Source: Pseudobutyrivibrio ruminis
Lineage (GTDB): Bacteria > Bacillota > Clostridia > Lachnospirales > Lachnospiraceae
Assembly (NCBI RefSeq): GCF_015057245.1
Contig: NZ_SVET01000017.1
Span: forward strand, 1-58,476
Length of the DNA: 58,476 bases
Direction of reading: 5' to 3'
Position 1 is the stretch's first letter. Each line of letters starts with the position of its first letter. A model generated the notes under the pieces. The model had not been told where the DNA came from and searched no databases. It saw only the letters and a list, made by a program, of their open reading frames with translations. Below, piece after piece: positions 45,402-53,700 of the stretch. The translations under genes were made by a program, and so were the position numbers.

Positions 45402-45415
45402 GTTGCAATTGCAAC
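45402..45415. promoter_or_regulatory. Crp/Fnr-type operator of hemerythrin-PAS gene
   Basis: GTTGCAATTGCAAC, identical to 43638-43651. On the minus strand it lies 10 bases upstream of TTGACA (45391-45386), with TGTAAA 17 bp further on, giving a centre near -52. It fills the 86-bp gap before the next gene. Confidence 0.8.
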
Positions 45416-45420
45416 AGTTT

Positions 45421-46044
45421 TCATGCTTTAATATTCAAAAACTCCATTAATTCCTGAGCCTCTTCATAGTCTTTGCTATAGAAGTTCACATGAGCTACAT
45501 CTGTGCTTCTATTTGTAAATGCAGGATAAAGAAATCCAGTTTCTGGGCTATGTGGAACCTGTTCTTCATCAACTGGCGAAATAGCAAGTATCAGATACTG
45601 ATAAACTTCCTCTGATTCATCCTGGTAGGCTTTATCAGATCCTTTGATAGGAACATCATATGCTCCGTAATACATATAGATAGCATAAGGTCTTCCCTTA
45701 GGATATTTCTCTGCTATAAGCTCATAAAGATTTAGCATCAATGCATCGTTTTGCAAGCCACAGTCTTTTAATGCATATATCATCTGCCAGATGGAACCTG
45801 GTCCAAGACCTGGAATCTTATATGAAATGAGCTCCTCATTTGGCTTTGCAAAAGGAATGGCTTTCGCTATCTCAAGACATCTTCTTTTTTCTTCGCCTTT
45901 CAAGCTTAAAAAGCTTGTATTGAAGGTACCGTCAATATAACCTTCTTCATCTATATATGCCCCTGCTATTCTCACAAGGTTACTTCTTGCTGAAGTCATT
46001 CTTCTAGTAAGCTCCAGCATATCATCTCTATTAATCTGTCCCAT
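45421..46044 (-). CDS. DUF4317-like protein, short form
   Basis: A 207-residue protein whose start (DMLELTRRMTSARSNLVRIAGAYIDEEG) matches the opening of DUF4317 proteins of Clostridia, which as I recall are about twice as long. It ends with a soluble region containing GRPYAIYMYYGAYDVP and SPETGFLYPAFTNRSTD, typical of the family core. It may be a natural short form. Function unknown. A distant AAGGA precedes the ATG. Confidence 0.65.
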   Translation of the reverse strand: MGQINRDDMLELTRRMTSARSNLVRIAGAYIDEEGYIDGTFNTSFLSLKGEEKRRCLEIAKAIPFAKPNEELISYKIPGLGPGSIWQMIYALKDCGLQNDALMLNLYELIAEKYPKGRPYAIYMYYGAYDVPIKGSDKAYQDESEEVYQYLILAISPVDEEQVPHSPETGFLYPAFTNRSTDVAHVNFYSKDYEEAQELMEFLNIKA

Positions 46045-46100
46045 TATTATTTTTGATTATCCTTTTTTCACTAGGCCAAAAAATGGTCATTTAGTCTTTT

Positions 46101-46577
46101 TTAAGATTCATTCACTAGTTTACCAGTTATGTGCTCTGGTATAAGCTCAAGACATTGTACATTACGAAATGATTTTTGAATTTCCTGCTTTAGATATTCG
46201 TCGTCATCAGTAAACTTTTTGGTGAGTTCAGAGCAAATTTTTAGAGCTGTAGCTTCATCCTCCACCAAATGGATTCTTCCAAATGTAATTACGCTTGTAA
46301 TGTTAAGGGCCCAATCCCCTTCTTTGCGATAACCATCGTTATATACACAGAAACTTGCTTTATCACATGATTTTATTGCATCAATTTTGTGTCCTGCTTT
46401 TGCCCCGTGGAAGTATATTTTTCCATCATCTTCACAATAATAATGATTAATAGGTATGCCATATGGATAACCATCATCTCCAATTACAGAAAGTACACCA
46501 CGTTTGGTTGTCTTTAATATCTCGATACACTCCTCATCTGATACCTGTTGCTTAAATCTTCTCATTTCTCTAAACAT
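46101..46577 (-). CDS. pyridoxamine 5'-phosphate oxidase-like (Nim-like) protein
   Basis: A 158-residue split-barrel flavoprotein of the NimA/pyridoxamine phosphate oxidase-related type. It opens FREMRRFKQQVSDEECIEIL, then RGVLSVIGDDGYPYGIPINH, GKIYFHGAKAGHKIDAI and a Cys/Tyr segment KASFCVY. Such proteins bind flavin or heme and some detoxify nitro compounds. ATG at 46577 has AGAGG 8 bases upstream; GTG at 46586 is possible. Its long leader holds a structured segment (46624-46711). Confidence 0.85.
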   Translation of the reverse strand: MFREMRRFKQQVSDEECIEILKTTKRGVLSVIGDDGYPYGIPINHYYCEDDGKIYFHGAKAGHKIDAIKSCDKASFCVYNDGYRKEGDWALNITSVITFGRIHLVEDEATALKICSELTKKFTDDDEYLKQEIQKSFRNVQCLELIPEHITGKLVNES

Positions 46578-46623
46578 AATTAACACCTCTCTATTTTGAT
46601 AATATTTTTAATCCAGCTATTCC

Positions 46624-46711
46624 AATAATAATAAAAATCGCCACCCCCTCACCTGCTAAGACCTAACGGCAAAGGAATGACGTGAATCCCATTACTCGGT
46701 AGCAATAGGCG
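46624..46711 (-). ncRNA. structured GC-rich leader segment
   Basis: In the 316-bp gap between the Nim-like and HAD genes. Read as minus-strand RNA from 46711: a closing CGCC/GGCG (46711-46708 with 46642-46639), hairpin ATTGCT/AGTAAT (46705-46690), hairpin GGGAT/ATTCC directly after it, a less certain third arm, and a U/A-rich tract. It ends about 50 bases before the Nim-like start. I recognise no riboswitch family. Confidence 0.4.
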
Positions 46712-46788
46712 TCTGTATTATTTCATTGATGAGATGATAACTCAATATAACTTGATTCGTCAATAATTATGTCGGTAGAAACTAAGAC

Positions 46789-46825
46789 AAAAAAGTTCGG
46801 GCTGCCCCTTAAATTGAAGCAGCCC
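46789..46825 (-). terminator. terminator of HAD gene
   Basis: Perfect 7-bp stem GGGCTGC/GCAGCCC (46825-46819 with 46805-46799), then AACTTTTTT, about 70 bases after the HAD stop. The U-run is six bases. Confidence 0.8.
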
Positions 46826-46893
46826 AAGTTTAAATATTTTTCTTATATTAATACCTTCCATAACGCTCTTTACCGAGATCACGCTGAAAGGGA

Positions 46894-47685
46894 TTAACAA
46901 GCAACAGTATCAAATAATCCCAACTTCTCGCAGGCATTATAAATTCCATCTTTATCAACGTCGGAAGTCACATAGTCTGCAAGCTTCTTCAGTTCAGGAA
47001 TAGCATTTCCCATGGCAACCTTTGTCCAATCATCTGTAAACATTGAAATATCATTGCCAGAATCACCAAAAACAACAGCATCATTATAATCAGCTTTAAA
47101 ATAATCCATTATCTTTTTTATACCTACCGATTTGTAGCTTGGCTCAATAAACAAATAACGTTCATGAAATCTACAACAAGGAAGATTCTCAAGTGATTTG
47201 AGATTTTTCTCCTCTTCTGCTCTGCAGGCTACATACGCTTTATATATATTTTCATAATCTTCAGGATTCAATCCCTTAACTATCTTTTGGTCCATATATG
47301 TATCCTTTGCGATTTCATTAAATCGCTCATCTGGCACATATCTTACAGCTGAATTTTCTGGCTGAATCCCCCATGGATATCCTTTTTCCTGACATTCTCT
47401 TATTAAAGCAACCACGTTTTCTTTTGGAAGTGGCTTGATTCCTAATAGAGCTTTATTAATGGTAATACCATAACCACCATCACTCACCATATTTTCAAAG
47501 CCTAACTCATTCATTATATCAACTGCAAGAGCCTGAGCTCTGCCTGTCGCAATGCATAGAAAATGACCAGCCTTTTTAAGCTTTTGCAACGCTACAACAG
47601 TTGAGTCAGGAATATAGAAATTTTCATATCCTCCTGCGGCTAGTGTGCCATCAATATCAAAAAACAAATACTTTTTCTTACACAT
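46894..47685 (-). CDS. Cof-type HAD hydrolase
   Basis: A 263-residue HAD phosphatase of the Cof type, usually acting on sugar phosphates. Catalytic FFDIDGTLAAGG at the N-terminus (nucleophile Asp and the second Asp), CIATGRA, and the late motif VVFGDSGNDISMF with metal ligands are all intact; the C2 cap lies between. AGGAG precedes the ATG. It is divergent from a DeoR regulator, which probably controls it. Confidence 0.92.
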   Translation of the reverse strand: MCKKKYLFFDIDGTLAAGGYENFYIPDSTVVALQKLKKAGHFLCIATGRAQALAVDIMNELGFENMVSDGGYGITINKALLGIKPLPKENVVALIRECQEKGYPWGIQPENSAVRYVPDERFNEIAKDTYMDQKIVKGLNPEDYENIYKAYVACRAEEEKNLKSLENLPCCRFHERYLFIEPSYKSVGIKKIMDYFKADYNDAVVFGDSGNDISMFTDDWTKVAMGNAIPELKKLADYVTSDVDKDGIYNACEKLGLFDTVAC

Positions 47686-47836
47686 TGCTATCTCCTAACA
47701 ATATTTTATATTTCCGATTGCAAAATGATAATAGCACATGTATTAACATGGTTTAACGTTCGATGTTGTTTATTTCCCCAATTTCTGTGATATAATTATG
47801 TTTAATAGAACATTATATCCTCTGAAGGAGCTTTCT

Positions 47837-48616
47837 ATGAAACAGGTAAATGAAAATAATGGAATAAGCCGTCGTGAATCTATATACGAATTATTAAAAG
47901 AACAGACTACCGTATATGTAAAGGATTTATCACAAAAATATGGTGTGTCTGATATGACAATCAGAAGAGACTTACACATAATGGAAGAACAGGGAATACT
48001 TGTTACTCATTATGGTGGTGCTACTATCAGGCATCCAAGTTCAGTTATACACACTTTTGACATGCGAAAAGAAAGCTTTTTCGAGGCTAAAGCCGCAATT
48101 GCCCGCCGCGCTGTAGAATTTATCAAAGAAAATGATGTAATTTATCTAGATCCAAGTACCACAGTATTGCTTATGACTAGATATCTCCCACCTTTGCTTC
48201 ACACCGTTGTAACAAGCTCATTGGCTGTAATGCATGAGTGTTCTCACAATCCATATGTCACATTATACATAGCTCCTGGCAAATATCAGGACTCAAACGA
48301 CGGCCCTATGGATATGGATACTGTGACATATCTTTCAAATTTTCATTTTAACGCTGCCTTTCTAGGAACAGGCTTTATAGATACTGTCTATGGTGTTACC
48401 AGCACAGAAATGGATTGTTCAATAAAACAAGCAGTAATGAGAAATTCGGAGCAAAATATTCTTCTGGTTGACCACTCAAAATTCGGGCAACATACCATGA
48501 AAAAGTTCGGAGATATCAAAGACTTTAATACTATTATCACAGACTCTGATATCTCCGATGAGGATCAATATAATATTTTAAAAGAAAAGGTAAATCTAAA
48601 CATAACACATTGTTGA
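47837..48616 (+). CDS. DeoR family transcriptional regulator
   Basis: A 259-residue sugar-phosphate-responsive repressor. Helix-turn-helix at about 10-60 (RRESIYELLKEQTTVYVKDL, SDMTIRRDLHIMEEQG) and an effector domain of the DeoR sensor type (VIYLDPSTTVLLM, LLVDHSKFGQ). I chose the ATG at 47837 because AAGGAG is 6 bases upstream; the frame opens at 47798. A TATAAT-like box lies near 47791. It is divergent from the HAD phosphatase gene. Confidence 0.9.
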   Translation: MKQVNENNGISRRESIYELLKEQTTVYVKDLSQKYGVSDMTIRRDLHIMEEQGILVTHYGGATIRHPSSVIHTFDMRKESFFEAKAAIARRAVEFIKENDVIYLDPSTTVLLMTRYLPPLLHTVVTSSLAVMHECSHNPYVTLYIAPGKYQDSNDGPMDMDTVTYLSNFHFNAAFLGTGFIDTVYGVTSTEMDCSIKQAVMRNSEQNILLVDHSKFGQHTMKKFGDIKDFNTIITDSDISDEDQYNILKEKVNLNITHC

Positions 48617-48666
48617 GGATAATATTGTATCCTGTGTAGTGAATACTTAAATACAAAGGGGGAAAT

Positions 48667-49347
48667 ATGGAGAGACCAATTACAACATTGTTTATGCTAA
48701 TGTCGGTTGATGGAAAAATTAGTACAGGCTCAACTGATGAAATGGATTATGATAAGGATTTTCCTAATATTGCTGGACTAAAAGAAGGTTTGCATCAATA
48801 TTATGAGATTGAGCAAACAACAGATTTGTGGTCTTTTAATACTGGTCGCGTCCAGGAAAAAATGGGAGTAAATACAAACGAAATGCCTTCAAAAACTCCG
48901 GTATCTTTTGTAATTCTTGATAATCATCATTTAACTGAACATGGTGTTAAATACTTTTGTGCTTTATCCAAGAATGCTGTAATTATCACATCAAATTCAG
49001 AACATCCAGCATTTAAGGTTAAAGAAAGAAATTTACATATTATCTACCAAGAAAAACCATCAATAAAAGATGCATTAGAACGATTAGCAACGGAATGCAA
49101 TTGTGATAGGTTAACAATTCAATCTGGTGGCACAGTTAATGGTTTGTTTCTTAGAGAAAAATTAATAGATTATGTGGATATTGTAGTCGCTCCTGTTTTG
49201 GTCGGTGGGCGGGAGACATCGACATTGATAGATGGAGAATCATTAGCTACAACTAAGGAGTTGTCATCTTTAGGGGTACTTAAATTAGATGAGTGCTCTG
49301 TCTTAGAAGATTCATACATTAGATTAAGATATAAAGTATTAAGTTGA
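48667..49347 (+). CDS. RibD C-terminal/dihydrofolate reductase-like reductase
   Basis: A 226-residue reductase of the RibD C-terminal domain type. It starts RPITTLFMLMSVDGKIS, the family's entry strand, and has TIQSGGTVNGLFLREKLIDY followed by VAPVLVGG near the C-terminus, typical of NADPH-binding RibD-like enzymes. There is no deaminase domain, so it is probably a stand-alone reductase, not riboflavin RibD. GGGGG lies 5 bases before the ATG. It follows the DeoR gene by 50 bases. Confidence 0.85.
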   Translation: MERPITTLFMLMSVDGKISTGSTDEMDYDKDFPNIAGLKEGLHQYYEIEQTTDLWSFNTGRVQEKMGVNTNEMPSKTPVSFVILDNHHLTEHGVKYFCALSKNAVIITSNSEHPAFKVKERNLHIIYQEKPSIKDALERLATECNCDRLTIQSGGTVNGLFLREKLIDYVDIVVAPVLVGGRETSTLIDGESLATTKELSSLGVLKLDECSVLEDSYIRLRYKVLS

Positions 49348-49359
49348 TAAATTTAAAAT

Positions 49360-49488
49360 AAACGGCTAGTTGATACATTTTCATTTCAAGCACCAGGGTT
49401 TTATATAAAGCATGGGTATGATGAAGTTTTTACACTTGCTGAATATCCATATACAGGCAAAAGACATTACTATACAAAAGAACTGTAA
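49360..49488 (+). pseudogene. GNAT acetyltransferase 3' remnant
   Basis: The frame reads VDTFSFQAPGFYIKHGYDEV and continues through LAEYPYTGKRHYYTKEL to a stop, matching the final strands of GNAT acetyltransferases (DTFSFQAPGFY is a common ending motif). No start or upstream domain exists; an in-frame stop lies at 49354. The rest of the 49348-49580 gap is AT-rich and shows no other gene. It is a decayed gene or the scar of a deletion. Confidence 0.75.
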
Positions 49489-49580
49489 AATGTAAACGAA
49501 TTGGAGTTTGAGTAGTACTTTAATATTTAAGGTATAGTGCTTAGATAATATAATTTAGATTATGAAAGTTGGTTTTAAAA

Positions 49581-51104
49581 ATGAGAATTGAATCAGATAA
49601 TTACGACATACTTTTTAGCGGTAAGAAACGAGGAATTCTTTATTTTTTGATATTTGTCTTTACAACTATATGTATTATACGAAATATATATGTTGGCTAT
49701 ACAAATCAAGTCCTTTTGGGGATAATCTCAATATTTTTTCTATCTCAGTTTATAAGGTGGTTTTTCTTTAGCTGTGAAGTAAAAGGCAATAATATACGGA
49801 TAAAAGAACTTGGAAAAACTACTTGTTTTACGAAAGATTCTATTTGCGGTATCTACAACATGGATTTCTTCGGAACCCTCATTGAATATGAGCGAGATAA
49901 AAGAGTGCTTATTCCTTCTAGCAAACGTGTCTTTCTAGAAAAGTGTTCTAATAATCATTTTTATTTTTCTCAAGATGTACTAATGGCTAAAGCTCGAAAG
50001 AGAGGTTTTATTCTGGTAAGACCAAATTGGATGGGTATTCTTTTTAGGGCGCTTTTTCTATATCTTTTTGTAGGTGCATCATTAAAAATTATTATTGAAG
50101 GTCACACTGCCCTTCAACATGAATCTATAAGTGCGTCTTATGTTTTTTACTTAATCATGATATTAGCTTTTGTATTAGCTTGCATTTTATGGGTTAATGC
50201 TAGTTTCACGTTTATTAATGAAGAATATATTTGGCAAGGGTTGATATTTCCACGCTTCAGGCATAAATGGGATGAGGTTGCATATTATATTGAAGACAAA
50301 CATTCAGTGAGAGGGTTTACAATACATACTGTATCCTTATACTTTAAGGATTTCGGTAAATTCCGTATAAAAACTTCAATTAAAACAAACATGCTTAATG
50401 CAGAGGATTTGATGTTTTTAATACACCTTAATAATATTCAGTTTGGGCACACCAAGGATATAAAAGAGGTCAAAGGACGAACAAAAAAAGTCACTGACAT
50501 ATTTGATGTTATTGGTAGACTTGCTCCTTTAGGTAAAGAGGTACTTGTATACCCACTAATATTTTTACTTTTTGGCATCTTCCCGTATTTTATGTATCAA
50601 TCCTTAACTATGTCTATGTTAGTCGGATTTATTGGAGCTGTTATATTGTGCTTTGTTTCTATGGGAATTATATCTAAAGAAAACGACGAATTGTACCAGC
50701 AAATCAAAGTGAGAACTCTTTTTGAGGAAGAATTTATAATATACGGCATTATAGCAATAAATATGCAATTATTATTTCTATATCATAGAATTGATATTTG
50801 TATTGAAATGACTGCATTTATAGTGGGGATTAGATTAATTAAAATACTTTGGGTTATGAATAAAATAAAAAAAGGACGATATGGTTATTACATGAATGGG
50901 ACAGTAAATACTGGGCTAATATTTGCTAGTTCAAGCGCAGGAGCGCTATTTTATAGAAATTTTAATACAGAAAGTATGTCAGTTTCTAATTTTACTATAC
51001 TGCTGCTAATATGCACATTTATTATCGAGATTTTAATAGTAGTTTTTTGTGTTGACCCAACTGTTGCATGTATAATAAAGTTCTGGGAAAGAAAAACAAA
51101 TTAG
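49581..51104 (+). CDS. multi-pass membrane protein of unknown function
   Basis: A 507-residue membrane protein. Two helices then a soluble segment (about 65-125, EVKGNNIRIKELGK), again two helices and a soluble segment (about 210-265, FINEEYIWQGLIFPRFRHKW), then about six helices from residue 310. The paired helix-soluble layout hints at duplicated bacterial PH-like domains; this is a guess. The start is uncertain: there is no clear ribosome site. Its codons are clearly more AT-rich than its neighbours, and it follows a decayed gene, which fits an acquired segment. Confidence 0.6.
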   Translation: MRIESDNYDILFSGKKRGILYFLIFVFTTICIIRNIYVGYTNQVLLGIISIFFLSQFIRWFFFSCEVKGNNIRIKELGKTTCFTKDSICGIYNMDFFGTLIEYERDKRVLIPSSKRVFLEKCSNNHFYFSQDVLMAKARKRGFILVRPNWMGILFRALFLYLFVGASLKIIIEGHTALQHESISASYVFYLIMILAFVLACILWVNASFTFINEEYIWQGLIFPRFRHKWDEVAYYIEDKHSVRGFTIHTVSLYFKDFGKFRIKTSIKTNMLNAEDLMFLIHLNNIQFGHTKDIKEVKGRTKKVTDIFDVIGRLAPLGKEVLVYPLIFLLFGIFPYFMYQSLTMSMLVGFIGAVILCFVSMGIISKENDELYQQIKVRTLFEEEFIIYGIIAINMQLLFLYHRIDICIEMTAFIVGIRLIKILWVMNKIKKGRYGYYMNGTVNTGLIFASSSAGALFYRNFNTESMSVSNFTILLLICTFIIEILIVVFCVDPTVACIIKFWERKTN

Positions 51105-51144
51105 GGGTTCTCTTGAGCTATTTAAATTGATTATTAATTATACC

Positions 51145-51181
51145 AAGAGCAGTTATGACAAGATAACTGCTCTTTCTTATT
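51145..51181 (+). terminator. terminator after AT-rich membrane protein gene
   Basis: Perfect 12-bp stem AAGAGCAGTTAT/ATAACTGCTCTT with 6-base loop, then TCTTATTT. It follows the stop by 40 bases. The remaining gap to 51339 shows no gene. Confidence 0.88.
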
Positions 51182-51338
51182 TCGCAAATTTAAAAATAAT
51201 TAATAATTGCGAAATATAAATAGCATTAAGAGATATATACATTCGAGCATTTAGTTGCCATTTGCTTTAAGTCGTAGGGATTTGTTATAATCATTATTTT
51301 CAGAGATTAAGTCCGAAAACAAGAATTTATCTTCATGC

Positions 51339-51752
51339 TTAAAGTACCAACAATAAGGTTCCAGCACCAATTAGTGCGCATCCTGCAAGTGATTTTATAG
51401 TAAAGTCTTCACGTAAAAATACAAAAGCTAAAACTAGAGTGATAACAACACTTAGCTTATCAATCGGAACAACTTTAGAAGCATCTCCAAGCTGCAAAGC
51501 TTTGTAGTAACATAACCATGATGCGCCTGTGGCTAAGCCTGACAGTATGAGAAATATCCAGCTCTTTTTGCTTATAGCAAATACGCCACTTTGAGTATTT
51601 GTGATAAACACCATTATCCAGGCCATACCTACTACAACTACAGTACGTATAGCTGTAGCAAGATTTGAGTTTACGCCTTCGATACCAATCTTAGCTAAGA
51701 TTGAAGTTAAGGCAGCGAATATAGCTGATAGTAAAGCAAATACAAACCACAT
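51339..51752 (-). CDS. half-size EamA-like transporter
   Basis: A 137-residue protein with four to five membrane segments forming one EamA/DMT unit (FALLSAIFAALTSILAKIGI, GASWLCYYKALQLGDASKV, FLREDFTIKSLAGCALIGAG). Usual DMT transporters have two such units in about 300 residues; single-unit forms work as dimers. GGGAGG is 6 bases before the ATG. It follows the truncated DUF4186 gene in a minus-strand cluster. Substrate unknown. Confidence 0.85.
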   Translation of the reverse strand: MWFVFALLSAIFAALTSILAKIGIEGVNSNLATAIRTVVVVGMAWIMVFITNTQSGVFAISKKSWIFLILSGLATGASWLCYYKALQLGDASKVVPIDKLSVVITLVLAFVFLREDFTIKSLAGCALIGAGTLLLVL

Positions 51753-51765
51753 AATAGTCCTCCCA

Positions 51766-51903
51766 TTATTTTGTGTGTTTATTTTCTTCTAACTCTTTGT
51801 CATGTATATATTCTATATCTTTTTGCTTTAATTTAAAACTTGTTCTAAATTTAGAATTGCCCAGCCGTGTAAACAGCTGAGCAAACCATTCTTCTCTATT
51901 CAT
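51766..51903 (-). CDS. truncated DUF4186-like protein, 45 aa
   Basis: A 45-residue reading frame, MNREEWFAQLFTRLGNSKF followed by a helical tail, which resembles only the N-terminus of DUF4186 proteins (normally over 100 residues; the part that would hold their conserved Cys and His residues is absent). Its ATG overlaps the tautomerase stop as TAATG, so it is probably translated by coupling. It may be a decayed gene whose start survives because of the operon. Confidence 0.6.
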   Translation of the reverse strand: MNREEWFAQLFTRLGNSKFRTSFKLKQKDIEYIHDKELEENKHTK

Positions 51904-52244
51904 TAAAAGTTACTTCCATTCCAACCCCAGTCATTTACAGGGTGATAAGTTACATATACGGCATTACCTGGAATACCAAGCTTTTCCTCAAACAAATTAC
52001 AGATTTGGCCAGTGAGCCTATCGTATGATTCTGCAGGAGCATTTCCGTATAGACTTACAGAAACATAAGCTCCTTTATCAAGCTTCTTTCCACCAAGCCA
52101 TAAGTCATAGGCATCTTCGATTCCTACCATTAGATAGGTTTCGCTTTTACCTAAAGTAGTTATGAGCTTTCCTAATTCTGATTTGATTTCTTCCTTTAAT
52201 TCGGAAGTAACTGGTACTGTTATTTTTGAATCAATAAATGGCAT
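51903..52244 (-). CDS. MIF-like tautomerase
   Basis: A 113-residue protein of the macrophage migration inhibitory factor/tautomerase family. Pro2, which becomes the catalytic N-terminus after Met removal, opens MPFIDSKITVPV. The family core YLMVGIEDAYDLWLGG and the end NAVYVTYHPVNDWGWNG are intact. It should form a trimer with keto-enol tautomerase activity. AGGAG precedes the ATG. It lies in a run with nitroreductase and YbaK genes. Confidence 0.92.
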   Translation of the reverse strand: MPFIDSKITVPVTSELKEEIKSELGKLITTLGKSETYLMVGIEDAYDLWLGGKKLDKGAYVSVSLYGNAPAESYDRLTGQICNLFEEKLGIPGNAVYVTYHPVNDWGWNGSNF

Positions 52245-52274
52245 GACAATAATCTCCTATCTTATATTGTTAAT

Positions 52275-52799
52275 CTATATATAGTATACATAATTATCTT
52301 TTCTAGGAGCAGCTGGTTTTGCTGGCTCTTCAGCATAGCCAAGTGCACAGTGACCGATTCCTTCATAATCACCTTCAATGCCTAATTTCTTAAGAATGTT
52401 CTTCCCAAAATCAGATTCAAATTCTTCTTTGGCTCTATGAATCCAGATACTACCAATGCCTAAACTTTCAGCTGCATTCATAAGATTTCCCATTACAAGA
52501 GAACCATCGTATACATGAGTAACAACATCTTTATCAGCTAAAACAATTAAGATAACAGGTGCTCCATAGAATGGATCAAATCCCTCAGGCGCGCCAGCAA
52601 TTTTAGCGTTTTCTTTAGAGAGTTCATCTCTAAGTGTTTTGTCTTTAACTGCAATAATAATTGGGCTTTGTTTTCCCATACCTGTGGCCGCATATGTTCC
52701 AGCTTTAATTATTGCACCTAAATCCTCTTCTGCAATTGCGTCCGCTTTAAATTTTCTACAGCTGCGTCGACTTTCAATTACCTTTAATGTTTCATTCAT
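52275..52799 (-). CDS. nitroreductase family FMN protein
   Basis: A 174-residue flavoprotein. ESRRSCRKFKADAI is the FMN-phosphate segment, AGTYAATGMGKQSP the second, and GIGHCALGYAEEP the C-terminal loop. NADH or NADPH probably reduces a quinone, nitro group or other small acceptor. AAGGGGGA lies about 8 bases before the ATG. It is distinct from the nitroreductase at 180-674. Confidence 0.9.
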   Translation of the reverse strand: MNETLKVIESRRSCRKFKADAIAEEDLGAIIKAGTYAATGMGKQSPIIIAVKDKTLRDELSKENAKIAGAPEGFDPFYGAPVILIVLADKDVVTHVYDGSLVMGNLMNAAESLGIGSIWIHRAKEEFESDFGKNILKKLGIEGDYEGIGHCALGYAEEPAKPAAPRKDNYVYYI

Positions 52800-52814
52800 T
52801 GTAATAATCCCCCT

Positions 52815-53294
52815 TTATTCATTGTCATTCCACCCTTTGCAGATATCAACCCAGCCTTCGGCGCCAGAAGCAAGCTCAAGCTCATCTGGTGTGATTTTTA
52901 CAGATGTGAACTCATTTCCACCTGCAGGATGAACGTATTCAAATCTTTGCATTGAAACATCAAGCCAAATCGGAATGTCCTCAGGTACAGCAAAAGGACA
53001 AACACCACCTGGCTGAAATCCAGTTATTTCTTTCACTTGATCACGTGGAATCATATGAGGCTTTGTGTGAAAATAAGATTTAAACTTGGAGCTGTTTACT
53101 TTTCCATCTCCAGCCATTACTACAATAACTGGCTTATCTTCTACCACAAAAGAAAGCGTTTTCGCAATCTCTGGCTCAGTGCATCCAATTTGCTGGGCGG
53201 CGTGCTCAACTGTATCAATTGTTTCTGTATGGACTGTCAGTCTATCCCCAAGTGATTTTTCATCGAGGAAGGCCTTAACCTTTTCATTAATCAT
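52815..53294 (-). CDS. YbaK/EbsC-type aminoacyl-tRNA deacylase
   Basis: A 159-residue YbaK-like editing protein that removes wrong amino acids from tRNA in trans. It shows TVEHAAQQIGCTEPEIAKTL, the GDGKVNSSKFK segment with the conserved Lys, and FQPGGVCPFA, the usual active-site GG-x-CPF loop. AGGAGG precedes the ATG. It is upstream of the nitroreductase gene with a 15-base gap. Confidence 0.9.
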   Translation of the reverse strand: MINEKVKAFLDEKSLGDRLTVHTETIDTVEHAAQQIGCTEPEIAKTLSFVVEDKPVIVVMAGDGKVNSSKFKSYFHTKPHMIPRDQVKEITGFQPGGVCPFAVPEDIPIWLDVSMQRFEYVHPAGGNEFTSVKITPDELELASGAEGWVDICKGWNDNE

Positions 53295-53393
53295 GGCATA
53301 TACCTCCTAATACTTGTAATTATAGACTACCTGAAACAAATATATGCTATAGCTATTTTCTATAAGCAGTTATCAATTTACATTGTAGAATAA

Positions 53394-53687
53394 TTATTCC
53401 TCGATATTATCAAATATTCCAGCCTGTCTATAATTATTCCAAGCTGCATTATAGCTTTCTTCAGCCTTTTTATCCATGATTTGCTTTCTATCACTTAATA
53501 TAGCAAGCATCTCATCCGCAATTTCTACTTCTGGCAAATGGTCATAGTGAGCAAGATATCCTAGCATTCGACCAGCTGTAAAATCCGTGTTTAGATTATC
53601 TGTTATCAACGTTGCAAACTGGTGCCCGTAGCCATCCTGCACTAATGTATTATAAAGTTCTATGCTAAGTGGTGATTTATTTCTCAT
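53394..53687 (-). CDS. hypothetical protein, 97 aa
   Basis: A 97-residue soluble, mostly helical protein (RNKSPLSIELYNTLVQDGYG ... GIFDNIEE). A weak AAAGAAA precedes the ATG, which lies 13 bases after the GNAT gene stop, so they are likely co-transcribed. The acidic His-rich middle (GYLAHYDHLPEVEIADEML) does not match a family I know. Confidence 0.65.
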   Translation of the reverse strand: MRNKSPLSIELYNTLVQDGYGHQFATLITDNLNTDFTAGRMLGYLAHYDHLPEVEIADEMLAILSDRKQIMDKKAEESYNAAWNNYRQAGIFDNIEE

Positions 53688-53700
53688 ATCTAATATTTCT

